Source: CBDDDW01 sp965226805 (GTDB taxonomy: Bacteria; Chloroflexota; Dehalococcoidia; Lucifugimonadales; JAGWBF01). From it: DNA of 64,000 bases. The notes under the pieces are model-generated. The model worked only from the letters and a program-made list of their open reading frames with translations, made no database searches and was not told the DNA's origin. Every line of letters starts with the position of its first letter. The first letter of the stretch is position 1. The stretch is taken from NCBI GenBank assembly GCA_965226805.1, contig CBDDDW010000030.1:310001-374000 (forward strand), in the 5' to 3' direction. The position numbers and the translations under genes are program-made. Positions 1-7,482 of this stretch are shown in pieces.

Positions 1-674
1 CCAGCGATCCATATCGGCCGGCCTATACCGTAGAAGAGCTTAGGACGGTGGCTGAGGAGGCCCACAGACGCGGCATCGTCGCCACCGCCCATTGCCGCTG
101 CACTGAGGGAATGGTCAACGTGCTAGATGCGGACTTCGATGTCATTATTCATGCTCACTTTGCCGACGCCGATGGAGCCAGAGCATTCGACCCGCGGGTC
201 GCCGAGCGCATCGAGAAACAGGGTGTATGGGTGAACCCTACCCTTCACATCGGCAGGTGCCGCATGTGGCAACTGCGTGAAAAGAGGCAGAAGGAGGGAC
301 TCTCCCAGGAGGAGACAGAGCTACTAGAAATGGTAGAAAAGAACGTGAAGCTCAGCCTCGAAGAGTGCAGGCAGCTTAACGAATCGGGTGTAAAGCTGGT
401 AGCGGGGTCAGATTGTGGATGGGGGACCTATCCCTTCGGACAGTTCGCCCAGGAGATCGGCGCCCTGGTAGAGGCAGGCTTGACACCTATGGAGGCCATC
501 CTTGCCGGCACCAAGAACGGCGCTGAGGTGCTCCACCTGCTGGACCGGGTAGGGTCCGTCGAGGCAGGAAAGCAGGCGGACTTGCTGGTCGTAGACGGCG
601 ACCCGTCACAAGACATTACCGCGCTGGAAAGGGTGCTTGCCGTATACAAGGCAGGCAAAAAGGTCGATGCCTGA
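1..674 (+). CDS. Amidohydrolase family protein, C-terminal part (5' end outside window)
   Basis: The frame is open from base 3 without a start, so the gene begins upstream of the window; a GTG at 48 is internal. The visible 224 residues are the C-terminal half of a metal-dependent amidohydrolase of the imidazolonepropionase-like type. They contain a His in the AHCRC segment, the late metal-site Asp in VAGSDCGWG, and the closing composite-domain signature VGSVEAGKQADLLVVDGDP. Members hydrolyse cyclic amides, peptides or related C-N bonds in the cytoplasm; the substrate cannot be read from this piece. It ends in TGA and is followed 21 bases later by a small zinc-ribbon gene on the same strand. 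Confidence 0.9.
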   Translation, partial: SDPYRPAYTVEELRTVAEEAHRRGIVATAHCRCTEGMVNVLDADFDVIIHAHFADADGARAFDPRVAERIEKQGVWVNPTLHIGRCRMWQLREKRQKEGLSQEETELLEMVEKNVKLSLEECRQLNESGVKLVAGSDCGWGTYPFGQFAQEIGALVEAGLTPMEAILAGTKNGAEVLHLLDRVGSVEAGKQADLLVVDGDPSQDITALERVLAVYKAGKKVDA

Positions 675-695
675 TCCGTCAACGCCCGTACGTGG

Positions 696-893
696 GTGGT
701 AGACTTGGGGGGACTGGATCCCCAAGAGCTCGTGTTGGTCTGCGCCATGTGCCGGCGCCAATTTCCATCGGGTATCCAGGCGAAGGGCCGGGCATTGGAG
801 GAACTGGACCTGTCCGGTAGGGTTCACGAGTGCCCCTATTGCGGATTCACCGCTGCCTACAACGATACCGACTATACACGCAAAGGCGAATAG
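696..893 (+). CDS. Small zinc-ribbon protein
   Basis: This 65-residue protein of unknown function carries two CxxC knuckles (CAMC near residue 16 and CPYC near residue 47), which together would bind one zinc ion. The start is a GTG 21 bases after the amidohydrolase stop, so the two may be co-transcribed. The second knuckle sits in a CPYCGFTAAY context and the tail is charged. A similar small two-knuckle protein lies at 52748. The function is unknown; a role in nucleic-acid or protein binding is only a guess from the fold type. Confidence 0.6.
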   Translation: MVDLGGLDPQELVLVCAMCRRQFPSGIQAKGRALEELDLSGRVHECPYCGFTAAYNDTDYTRKGE

Positions 894-1002
894 CACGGGC
901 GCCGCGTTGGTGGGGGCGCGTCCGATCTTGTCCATCCCAAAAGCCCCGCTTCTCGATGCCTGCACGGGTGTTGTGCGGTGATTCGCAACGGAGAGGGAGC
1001 AC

Positions 1003-1031
1003 TTGCATCCGCTATGTGGGCCCCATATAAT
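1003..1031 (+). promoter_or_regulatory. Sigma70-type promoter of the tRNA cluster
   Basis: TTGCAT (1003-1008) and TATAAT (1026-1031) are separated by exactly 17 bases. Transcription would start near 1038, about 20 bases before the first tRNA. This is a close match to the housekeeping consensus and fits a stable-RNA operon. Confidence 0.65.
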
Positions 1032-1058
1032 TGAGGAGTCCCAGGCAGTGGAGGGCGA

Positions 1059-1134
1059 GGGCGGTTAGCTCAGCGGTTAGAGCGCCTCGTTCACACCGAG
1101 GAGGTCAGAGGTTCAAATCCTCTATCGCCCACCA
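1059..1134 (+). tRNA. tRNA-Val (anticodon CAC)
   Basis: The cloverleaf is complete. The acceptor GGGCGGT pairs with ATCGCCC (one G-T pair), the D arm is GCTC/GAGC, the anticodon stem CCTCG/CGAGG encloses loop TTCACAC with anticodon CAC, and the T arm is AGAGG/CCTCT. The CCA end is encoded. It reads GUG codons and is the first of four tRNAs in about 500 bases. Confidence 0.95.
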
Positions 1135-1216
1135 TCTCCGATGCCGATCCTTAATCGGGATCCGTGGTGCAGACAGCCAATAGAGTCGCGCTCCACGTCC
1201 CCAGAAGGTCAAACCA

Positions 1217-1302
1217 GCCGAGGTGGCGGAACGGCAGACGCGCTACGTTCAGGGCGTAGTGTCCTTACGGGCGTGTGGGTTCAAATCCCACCCTCGGCAC
1301 CA
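1217..1302 (+). tRNA. tRNA-Leu (anticodon CAG)
   Basis: This is a class II tRNA with a long variable arm. The acceptor GCCGAGG pairs with CCTCGGC, the anticodon stem CTACG/CGTAG encloses loop TTCAGGG with anticodon CAG, and CCA is encoded. It reads CUG codons. Confidence 0.95.
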
Positions 1303-1331
1303 AACCAGTCCAACTTGGGGGACGGCACAAC

Positions 1332-1408
1332 GCGCTTGTAGCTCAGCTGGATAGAGCGCAGCCCTGCGGAGGCTGAGGCCGTGGGTTCGAATCCCGCCAA
1401 GCGCGCCA
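1332..1408 (+). tRNA. tRNA-Arg (anticodon GCG)
   Basis: The acceptor GCGCTTG pairs with CAAGCGC, the D arm is GCTC/GAGC, and the anticodon stem CAGCC/GGCTG encloses loop CTGCGGA, so positions 34-36 read GCG. CCA is encoded. Most bacteria read CGU/CGC/CGA with tRNA-Arg ACG after A-to-I editing; a genomically encoded G34 is the less common solution. Confidence 0.93.
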
Positions 1409-1479
1409 TCAAGAAACACCGCCGTGACAGTAACAATAACTAGAGACACGTCCCACTAGAGTGTCATGTAAACGCAATT

Positions 1480-1556
1480 GGGCGGTTAGCTCAGCTGGTT
1501 AGAGCACCTGCTTTACACGCAGGGGGTCAGAGGTTCGAGTCCTCTACTGCCCACCA
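1480..1556 (+). tRNA. tRNA-Val (anticodon TAC)
   Basis: The acceptor GGGCGGT pairs with ACTGCCC, the anticodon stem CCTGC/GCAGG encloses loop TTTACAC with anticodon TAC, the T arm is AGAGG/CCTCT and CCA is encoded. It is closely similar to the tRNA-Val at 1059 outside the anticodon arm, suggesting duplication within the cluster. Confidence 0.95.
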
Positions 1557-2359
1557 ACGCGTACGGTAGATACCACCGTCTTCGAGATGTGGCTGGGCAG
1601 CCTGTCAACGCACCGAGGCCTCTCGATTCCTGCATTGTGATGCGGTGGGGCGGAGGAACGTACGGGGCGTCACGCTACCCCGCCCTACTACGCATCCGCC
1701 TCTTCCTGCGTCCCCCCCTCGGCATCTGGTAGCTGACGCTAGGCTGGCAGAGACGTAGGTCGGGTTATCCGCGTCCTCCCAGACCTGCAGCGAAGCATCA
1801 CCAGATGGGTGCTAAGCGTTCCAACATCCCCGGACTTTTCAGGACCATCAGACCCTTTGCAGCAGAGGGTCGTGGGTCACTTGCCACCTGGAGCTGATCG
1901 ACAGCTCGACGGGCATCTGGTACTAGGCGGGAGTCTCCAGGCAAGCAGAAACAACCGCGGCGGAAACCATTCGGACCCAAAATTCGCAGCACGGTGCACT
2001 CTAGTCCGCATGGGGGGCGAACAACACGCCATCCCCTGAAGGGCAGCCGGCGCTCACTAGCCAAGTCAGGGAGTCGACTCCTCTGATGGTGGTCATAGGG
2101 GCTCCTTGAGAGGTGGAGCGCGTAGGGCTCTGCTTCAGATAGTCCTGGTGAGGGTTCCACCATTCCTGTTGGTGAGGACTCGCCGGTGCTCATGGGCTAG
2201 ACACAGTGACAACGGAAATTGCCGTACTCATGGGCGGTCGATTTGGAAACAATCGAGTATACTGGAGCATGCGGATGAAGCGGGTTTAGGAGCCGCCTGG
2301 TAGAGAGGGAGAGCAGTGGGCAGATAGGCAGGCACACATCAAGCCGAGACTAGTACCGC
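1557..2359. other. Gene-free stretch after the tRNA cluster
   Basis: About 800 bases without a convincing coding region on either strand. The only structure seen is a diverged repeat near 1977-2043 that recurs near 6890. The stretch ends at the left inverted repeat of an IS1380-family element. Confidence 0.5.
1977..2043 (-). repeat. Diverged dispersed repeat, copy 1
   Basis: Read on the minus strand, this segment starts TTCAGGGGATGGCGTGT, continues through a C-rich block and ends in TGCGAATTTT. The same order of blocks occurs on the minus strand at 6890-6956. Both copies keep an open frame with a QGMAC start and an ANF end, so this could be a decayed coding fragment. Confidence 0.45.
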
Positions 2360-4075
2360 TAAGCCCGAATCCACCGAAGGACGGCCTTGGGGACAGTCCT
2401 TGAAGAAGCCATCGGGTGCTCCTCTGAATCTGGGATAATGGTTTTGGAACAGAAACCAGCCCGGAAACAAGGAGCACCCAATAGATGCTGCCACAGAACA
2501 AACCCGACCGTATCCGCATCCTCTTTGACGACCATCGCCTGGTGGCCAATGCCGGCCTGCTCCTGCCGGCCACCCTAGCCCGGCACCTGGGCCTGCGGGA
2601 ACTCGTCGACCATCACCTTGACCTCGGCGGAGCGCCGGGACGGGCGAACACTGGGGACAAGATGCTGACGCTGGTCGCTTCCGCGCTGGCAGGCGGCGAC
2701 TGCATCGACGACGCCGATGCGCTGCGCGCTGGTGGGACGGTCGGTGTTCTAGGCTGCGTGGTCAAGGCGCCATCCACCCTGGGGACCTTCCTGCGCAGCT
2801 TCCGGTGGGGGCATGTCCGTCAACTCGACCGCGTGAGCCGCCAGTTGTTGGCCCGGGCCTGGGCCGCTGGGGCCGGACCCGGCGACTCGCCCCTGACCAT
2901 CGACCTGGACTCGACCATCTGCGAGACCTATGGACTGGCCAAGGAGGGAGCGCGCCACCACGGCTATACCGGCGCCCGCGGCTATCACCCGCTGCTGGCC
3001 ATTGCCGCCGGCACCGGCGAGGTGCTGATGTCCCGGCTGCGCGAGGGCCGGGCCAACACCGCCCGTGGCGCCGCCCACTTCCTGCGTGAGACGGTGGGGC
3101 GGGTGCGCTACGGCGGGGCCAGGGGACAACTCACGGTGCGGGCCGACAGCGGCTTCTACGCCCACACTGTCGTTGCCGCCTGCCGGGAAATGGATGTCCG
3201 CTTCTCTATCACCATCCGCCAGCGCGCCAGCCTGCGGGACCTGATCGAGGCGATACCAGAGGAGGACTGGACTCCCATTCCCTACTGGATGGACGGCGCC
3301 GCCGATGTCGCCGAGACGACTTACACCCCGTTCCAGACCAAGCCGGACGCCGCGCCGGTGGCGGCTCATTGTCCGGCGGGTGAAGCCGACGCCCGGTTCC
3401 CAGCTCGCCCTCTTCGCCAGATACAGCTATCACGCCTTCATCACCGACCGCGATGGGGAGACGCTGGAACTGGAGGCCGATCATCGCCGCCACGCCGAGG
3501 TCGAGAACGCCATACGCGACCTCAAGTACGGCGTCGGGCTGAACCACATGCCGTCGGGGCGCTTCGCCGCCAACGGCGCCTGGCTGGCGGTCCAGGTGAT
3601 GGCGCATAACCTGGCCCGCTGGACAGCCCGCATCGGCCTGGGTCAGCAGATCGTGACCACCAAGACCCTCAGGCGGCGGGTCTTCGCTCTGGTGGGACGG
3701 ATCACCCGCTCGGCGCGCCGCCTCACTTTGCATCTCCCCCGGCGCTGGCCTTGGGAAACCCAGTTCAGTCGCGCCTTGGCCCGGCTGCAAGCCATTCCAT
3801 TCCCGGCCTGACGGCCAGCCTGCAACTGACCCAACGTCCCCGCAATCTCGCGCCACCCCGGTCGCGAGAGTCCCCTGCTGCGTATCCTCTCGCCATCCCG
3901 CGCATCGCAACTCCCGCATAGGGCCTTAGGGGCCCTGTGCGGCGACTGAAGACCCTCCGCCGGCCTCCCACATCTACCCCAAGACCCCAGGCCATCTCCC
4001 CTGTAGCTCCCTCACCCACCCCCTTCCGCTGTCCTCACGCCGTCCATCCGTGTCCTTCGGTGGATTCGGGCTAAG
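2360..4075 (+). mobile_element. IS1380-family insertion sequence, copy A (inactivated)
   Basis: About 1.7 kb bounded by inverted repeats: AGCCCGAATCCACCGAAGGA at the left and its complement ending TTCGGGCT at the right. It is nearly identical to the copy at 39801-41514. The transposase reading frame in this copy is broken by one extra base. No clear target-site duplication is visible. Confidence 0.9.
2485..3811 (+). pseudogene. IS1380-family transposase, frameshifted
   Basis: This is the DDE transposase of the IS1380 family, which would cut and paste its own element. Compared with the intact 441-residue copy at 39927, it has one extra G near 3357-3361 (GCCGGTGGCGG against GCCGGTGCGG). The first frame therefore runs out of phase at about residue 292 and stops at 3609, while the true C-terminal frame continues to 3811. 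The N-terminal part retains the LTIDLDSTICE and VRADSGFY segments that carry catalytic Asp residues. The rest is practically identical to the other copy, so the lesion is recent. Confidence 0.9.
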
Positions 4076-4149
4076 ACTATCCTCAGCCTGGACCAGCGAA
4101 ACACATCACAGTATTCATGACCAATTGCGTACTAGTACGTAGAGGAATA

Positions 4150-4932
4150 ATGACCAAAGCTGGCTGGTACAAATTGGGTGATCGGGCGAGCGAGCCGTTT
4201 ACACTCATACGCGTCTCCATTACGGGCGGCTCCGAGACCGCCGAGACGCTCGGACAGTTCTTGCTTCACGGCCTAACGGATACCGATCATCTTGGAGCCC
4301 TGATGGCCCGACACGGCTTTGCACGCGTTGCACAGTACGTGCAAGAGCGCCGAGTTCCCACGAAGCTAAACATCCGAGTGGCGAACTTTGGGGAGGTAAC
4401 GTCAGGACACTTACTCGAAGAGGAGGAGGAGCTGCTCCGCCCAATCGAAAAGCTCCGCTATACCTTCAACCACGAGTGGTCTCCGCACCTCACCGACGTC
4501 TTTGCCGTCTTGACTGAGGGCGACGAGATTACCAGCTTCGCGTATTGCGAGGTGAAGGCTGGCACCACTTCACCGGACTCTGATGTGGGTGCCAAGGGTT
4601 ACAAAGACCTACTCAAGGTTTGGAGGGAGAAGACGCCCGAGATACTACACTTCACGGCGGAGCGCTTGTGGGAAGCTCAACGAATCGATGACTATGACCG
4701 CCTGGACCGTGCAATGTCCAGCTCGACTCCAGTTCCTCAACTGCTACGCCTCGTCCTAATCTTCGACGAATTGGCTTGGGCGGACTCCGTACTCGACGCC
4801 GTCGCCGCTGCAGTTGAACAAGATGCTACACCGGACGACTCGTTTGTCTGTTATCTGGTCACGCGGACCGAGCTACGCACCCTGGTGAACGAGTCATTCG
4901 GTAAGATGGCTGAACTCGCGGTGCATCCATGA
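4150..4932 (+). CDS. HamA-like (DUF1837-type) putative PD-(D/E)XK nuclease
   Basis: This 260-residue protein starts at an ATG 5 bases after AGAGGA; an ATG at 4117 is the alternative. Residues about 95-155 show a helix with several Glu (GHLLEEEEELLR), then KLRYTF, an Asp in LTDVFAV, and CEVKAG. That E..D..ExK order is the restriction-endonuclease-like active-site pattern and resembles the C-terminal domain of HamA, effector nuclease of the Hachiman anti-phage system. The family assignment is from recalled motif order, not a search. The next gene overlaps the stop by ATGA but is destroyed after 12 codons by an IS. In Hachiman the partner is the HamB helicase; whether the lost gene was hamB cannot be seen. 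A related unknown nuclease is the main alternative. Confidence 0.45.
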   Translation: MTKAGWYKLGDRASEPFTLIRVSITGGSETAETLGQFLLHGLTDTDHLGALMARHGFARVAQYVQERRVPTKLNIRVANFGEVTSGHLLEEEEELLRPIEKLRYTFNHEWSPHLTDVFAVLTEGDEITSFAYCEVKAGTTSPDSDVGAKGYKDLLKVWREKTPEILHFTAERLWEAQRIDDYDRLDRAMSSSTPVPQLLRLVLIFDELAWADSVLDAVAAAVEQDATPDDSFVCYLVTRTELRTLVNESFGKMAELAVHP

Positions 4933-4967
4933 TGCGTGAGACGTTTCTGGAGAGGCTGCGCGAGTGA
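4929..4967 (+). pseudogene. 5' stub of the gene coupled to the HamA-like gene
   Basis: An ATGATG start overlaps the stop of the HamA-like gene by ATGA, the usual sign of translational coupling. Twelve codons follow (MMRETFLERLRE) before the inverted repeat of the IS3-family element begins and supplies a stop. The downstream side of the IS does not continue this frame; an unrelated RCC1 remnant follows, so the body of the gene has been deleted. Confidence 0.6.
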
Positions 4968-6280
4968 GGTGGACCCCAAAAACTGGACAGGTGGTTAAGC
5001 TACAGTCAGGCTCCTAGAAAGACGTAGGCGAAAGGAGCATGAGATGAAGCAATCACACAGGAAGCACGGTAGGGCGTTCAAGGCCAAGGTAGCCTTGGCA
5101 GCTCTTCGAGGAGATCAGACCATCTCGGAGCTTGCCAGCCGGTTTGAGATTCATCCGACGCTGATCCATACCTGGAAGAAGCAACTGGTCGAGAGTGCGC
5201 CGCAGCTGTTCAGGCCCGGGCATGGACAGCAAGGCAAGGGCCAAGAGGAGTTGGTAGCCAAGCTCTACCAGCAGATAGGTCAACTGACGGTGGAGCGGGA
5301 TTTTTTGTCAGGGAGGTCCGGTCCATGAGTCGCCATGAAAGGCGAGCTATGATTGACCGGGGCCACCATGAGTTGTCGGTGGTCAGGCAGTGTGAGCTGC
5401 TGGATATCAGCCGGTCGTCAGCCTACTACAGCCCCGTTCAGGCTGACGAGTACGAGTTGGAGTTGATGGGACTGGTTGACAAGCAGTACCTGCTGACGCC
5501 CTTCTACGGCTCAAGGAAGATGGCCGTCTGGCTCAGGGGTCAGGGACACCAGGTCAACAGGAAGCGGGTTCAGAGGCTGATGCGACGGATGGGCATCGAG
5601 GCCATCTACCGCCGACCGAGGACCACCATGCCGGATTCAGGACACAAGGTGTATCCCTACCTGCTCAGAGGCCTTGAGATCGATAGAGTCAACCAGGTGT
5701 GGGCAGCAGACATCACCTACATCCCGATGGTCCATGGGTTCATGTACCTGGTGTGCGTCATGAACTGGCACAGCCGGTACGTGCTGTCGTGGAGGCTGTC
5801 CAACACACTGGAAGCCGACTCCTGCGTTGATGCATTGGAGGAGGCGTTGAGCAGGGACCTGCCTGGGGTATTCAACACGGACCAAGGGAGTCAGTTCACC
5901 TCTGAAGCCTTCACCTCGGTACTGGTGGCTCATGGAGTGAGGATCAGCATGGACTCAGTAGGCAGCTACATGGACAATGTGTTCGTGGAGCGGCTGTGGA
6001 GGAGCGTGAAGTACGAGGAGGTGTATCTGAAGGCGTACGAGAGTGTGGCAGAGGCCAGGGCCAGAATTGGAGCTTACCTGAGATTCTACAACAGCGAGCG
6101 CCCTCACCAGACCCTCGACTACAGAACTCCGGCCCAGGTGTTCGAGGAAAGAAGGAACCAGGTACACCAGTCTGAGGTGAGCCTCACCCCGGAACTGGTG
6201 CCCGCCTGGCAATGGATTGGTGTGCTAGACTCTAGCTTAACAAGCCTCGATTCCTGTCCAAAGGATTGGGTCCATTTCAC
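4965..6280 (+). mobile_element. IS3-family insertion sequence, copy 1
   Basis: About 1.3 kb. The left end TGAGGTGGACCCCAAAAAC and the right end, read inward as GTGAAATGGACCCAATCC, form imperfect inverted repeats. It holds overlapping orfA and orfB with a T-rich GATTTTTTGTC slippery region where they meet. A related but diverged copy lies at 42042-43353. No target duplication is evident, consistent with deletion or rearrangement beside it. Confidence 0.85.
5044..5328 (+). CDS. IS3-family transposase OrfA (helix-turn-helix subunit)
   Basis: This 94-residue protein has the classical OrfA helix-turn-helix (FKAKVALAALRGDQTISELA, then HPTLIHTWKKQL) and a C-terminal leucine-rich segment used for dimerisation (LYQQIGQLTVERDFL). 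It binds the IS ends. In IS3 elements a programmed frameshift joins OrfA to OrfB to make the active enzyme. Its stop overlaps the orfB ATG at 5325. Confidence 0.88.
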   Translation: MKQSHRKHGRAFKAKVALAALRGDQTISELASRFEIHPTLIHTWKKQLVESAPQLFRPGHGQQGKGQEELVAKLYQQIGQLTVERDFLSGRSGP

Positions 6281-6407
6281 ACTTCGAATGAAACCTTCGA
6301 GTTCTGGCTGTACCGCCAGTCCTGGGTTCCGGGTGTATTCTTGGTTGTGGATAAGGTCTCACAACGGGTTACGGCTACACCGCCGGAGGGCCGCTTCCTC
6401 TCGGTGA
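5325..6407 (+). CDS. IS3-family transposase OrfB with run-on C-terminus
   Basis: The catalytic subunit has an HTH_21-like N-terminus (RQCELLDISRSSAYY) and an rve integrase core with the DDE triad: VWAADITYI (first Asp), FNTDQGSQFTS (second Asp), and the Glu in NVFVERLWRSVKYEEVY. The normal end lies soon after TPAQVFEERR. Here no stop occurs before the IS boundary at about 6280, so the frame continues about 42 residues into flanking DNA. The core is complete, so the element may still be functional if the extension is tolerated. Confidence 0.85.
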   Translation: MSRHERRAMIDRGHHELSVVRQCELLDISRSSAYYSPVQADEYELELMGLVDKQYLLTPFYGSRKMAVWLRGQGHQVNRKRVQRLMRRMGIEAIYRRPRTTMPDSGHKVYPYLLRGLEIDRVNQVWAADITYIPMVHGFMYLVCVMNWHSRYVLSWRLSNTLEADSCVDALEEALSRDLPGVFNTDQGSQFTSEAFTSVLVAHGVRISMDSVGSYMDNVFVERLWRSVKYEEVYLKAYESVAEARARIGAYLRFYNSERPHQTLDYRTPAQVFEERRNQVHQSEVSLTPELVPAWQWIGVLDSSLTSLDSCPKDWVHFTLRMKPSSSGCTASPGFRVYSWLWIRSHNGLRLHRRRAASSR

Positions 6408-6715
6408 GCGCCGGGTGGGACCACACCTGCGGGGTGCAGCGCGACGGCTCCGTCGCCTGCTGGGGCGATGACGGTGACGGCGAGGCCACGCCGCCGGCCG
6501 GGGAGTTCGCCTCCGTCATCGCCGGGGAGGAACACACCTGCGGGGTGAAGGTGGACGGCTCCGTCGCCTGCTGGGGCGAGCAAGCTCGGGGGCTGACTGC
6601 GGCGGACTTTGAGTGACGGGGCCGGGACGGCTCCGTCACCTGCTGGGGCAACCAAGCCCGCGGGCTGACGGCACCCCCAGCGGCTGACGCGACTCGCCTG
6701 CGTGGGCATAAACCC
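6350..6715 (+). pseudogene. RCC1-repeat protein remnant
   Basis: Two recognisable RCC1-type blades lie in one frame up to the stop at 6616: FLSVSAGWDHTCGV...DGSVACWG and FASVIAGEEHTCGV...DGSVACWG. A third (DGSVTCWGNQARGLTAPP) follows in a shifted frame to about 6700. These are blades of a beta-propeller protein, usually secreted in bacteria. Start, signal peptide and remaining blades are missing, and the left side abuts the IS3 copy, so it is a fragment left by the insertion or an associated deletion. Confidence 0.75.
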
Positions 6716-6889
6716 GCGGCTTGGTCGAAGTTCCTTTACGACCGCAACTCGTATCCACTACGGGCGCACTGGGCCAACGAGGTCAACGCGGTGTACAGGG
6801 CAGATTGGTCGGCATGCCTAGGCTAGTCGTCATCCCGTGCTGCTCCAGCTCCACCGTACCAGACTCTTTATATCTGGACCTCCCAGCGA

Positions 6890-6956
6890 AAAGTTCGCAA
6901 TTCGGTACGTGCAGGCCCGCTTGCGGGGGATCGAACTACACGCCATCCCCTGAACT
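6890..6956 (-). repeat. Diverged dispersed repeat, copy 2
   Basis: This is the second copy of the segment at 1977-2043. On the minus strand it reads TTCAGGGGATGGCGTGTAG, then a C-rich block, and ends TTGCGAACTTTT. The identity is broken by substitutions but block order and spacing are kept. It lies in an otherwise featureless stretch between the RCC1 remnant and the glutamine synthetase fragment. Confidence 0.45.
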
Positions 6957-7028
6957 CCCTTTCTAGTCAACTGCCTCCTAGTCCGACCGCCCACGAGTAC
7001 CTGAGTTTTCCGTTGCTATTATGTCCGG

Positions 7029-7409
7029 CGGATGAACGCTACCCTTTATCCCAAGCCGGCCAGAGGGGATTGGAACGGTGCGGGCGCCCACACCAACTTC
7101 TCCACCAAGGCGATGAGGTCTAGCTACCAGCCCTGCGTCGATGCCGCCGAGGCCCTGGGACGGAGGCACGACCTGCATATAGCCAACTATGGCTTTGGTA
7201 TAGAAGAGCGTCTTACTGGCCTGCACGAGACCTGCTCATACAAAGAGTTTCGGTATGGCGTCTCAGACCGTGGAGCTTCCGTCCGGATTCCATGGCAGGT
7301 CGAGGTGGAGCAAAAGGGCTACATCGAGGACCGGCGGCCCTGCGCCAACGTCGATCCATATGTCGTGACCCGCTTGATCATGGAAACGGTCTCCGGAGTA
7401 GCTGCTTAG
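7029..7409 (+). pseudogene. Type II glutamine synthetase, C-terminal fragment
   Basis: About 125 residues match the C-terminal third of eukaryote-type glutamine synthetase (GSII/GlnII). They run in order from DWNGAGAHTNFSTKAMR (ATP and metal site) through RLTGLHETCSYKEFRYGV and RGASVRIPW to EDRRPCANVDPYVVTRLIMET. The intact enzyme is about 340 residues and ligates ammonia to glutamate. No N-terminal domain or plausible start is present upstream, so this is a truncated relic. An ATG at 7032 opens the frame but would give an inactive protein. Confidence 0.85.
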
Positions 7410-7482
7410 GCACGTATTTGCAGGCTTTCCGGTCTACTGGGAAAGCGGTAGCCTGGGAATATCTGTAAACAGGAGAGACCCG

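Noticed and set aside
2749..3369. 206-codon minus-strand frame in IS1380 copy A
   Set aside because: Antisense shadow of the transposase with no protein-like motifs or ribosome-binding site.
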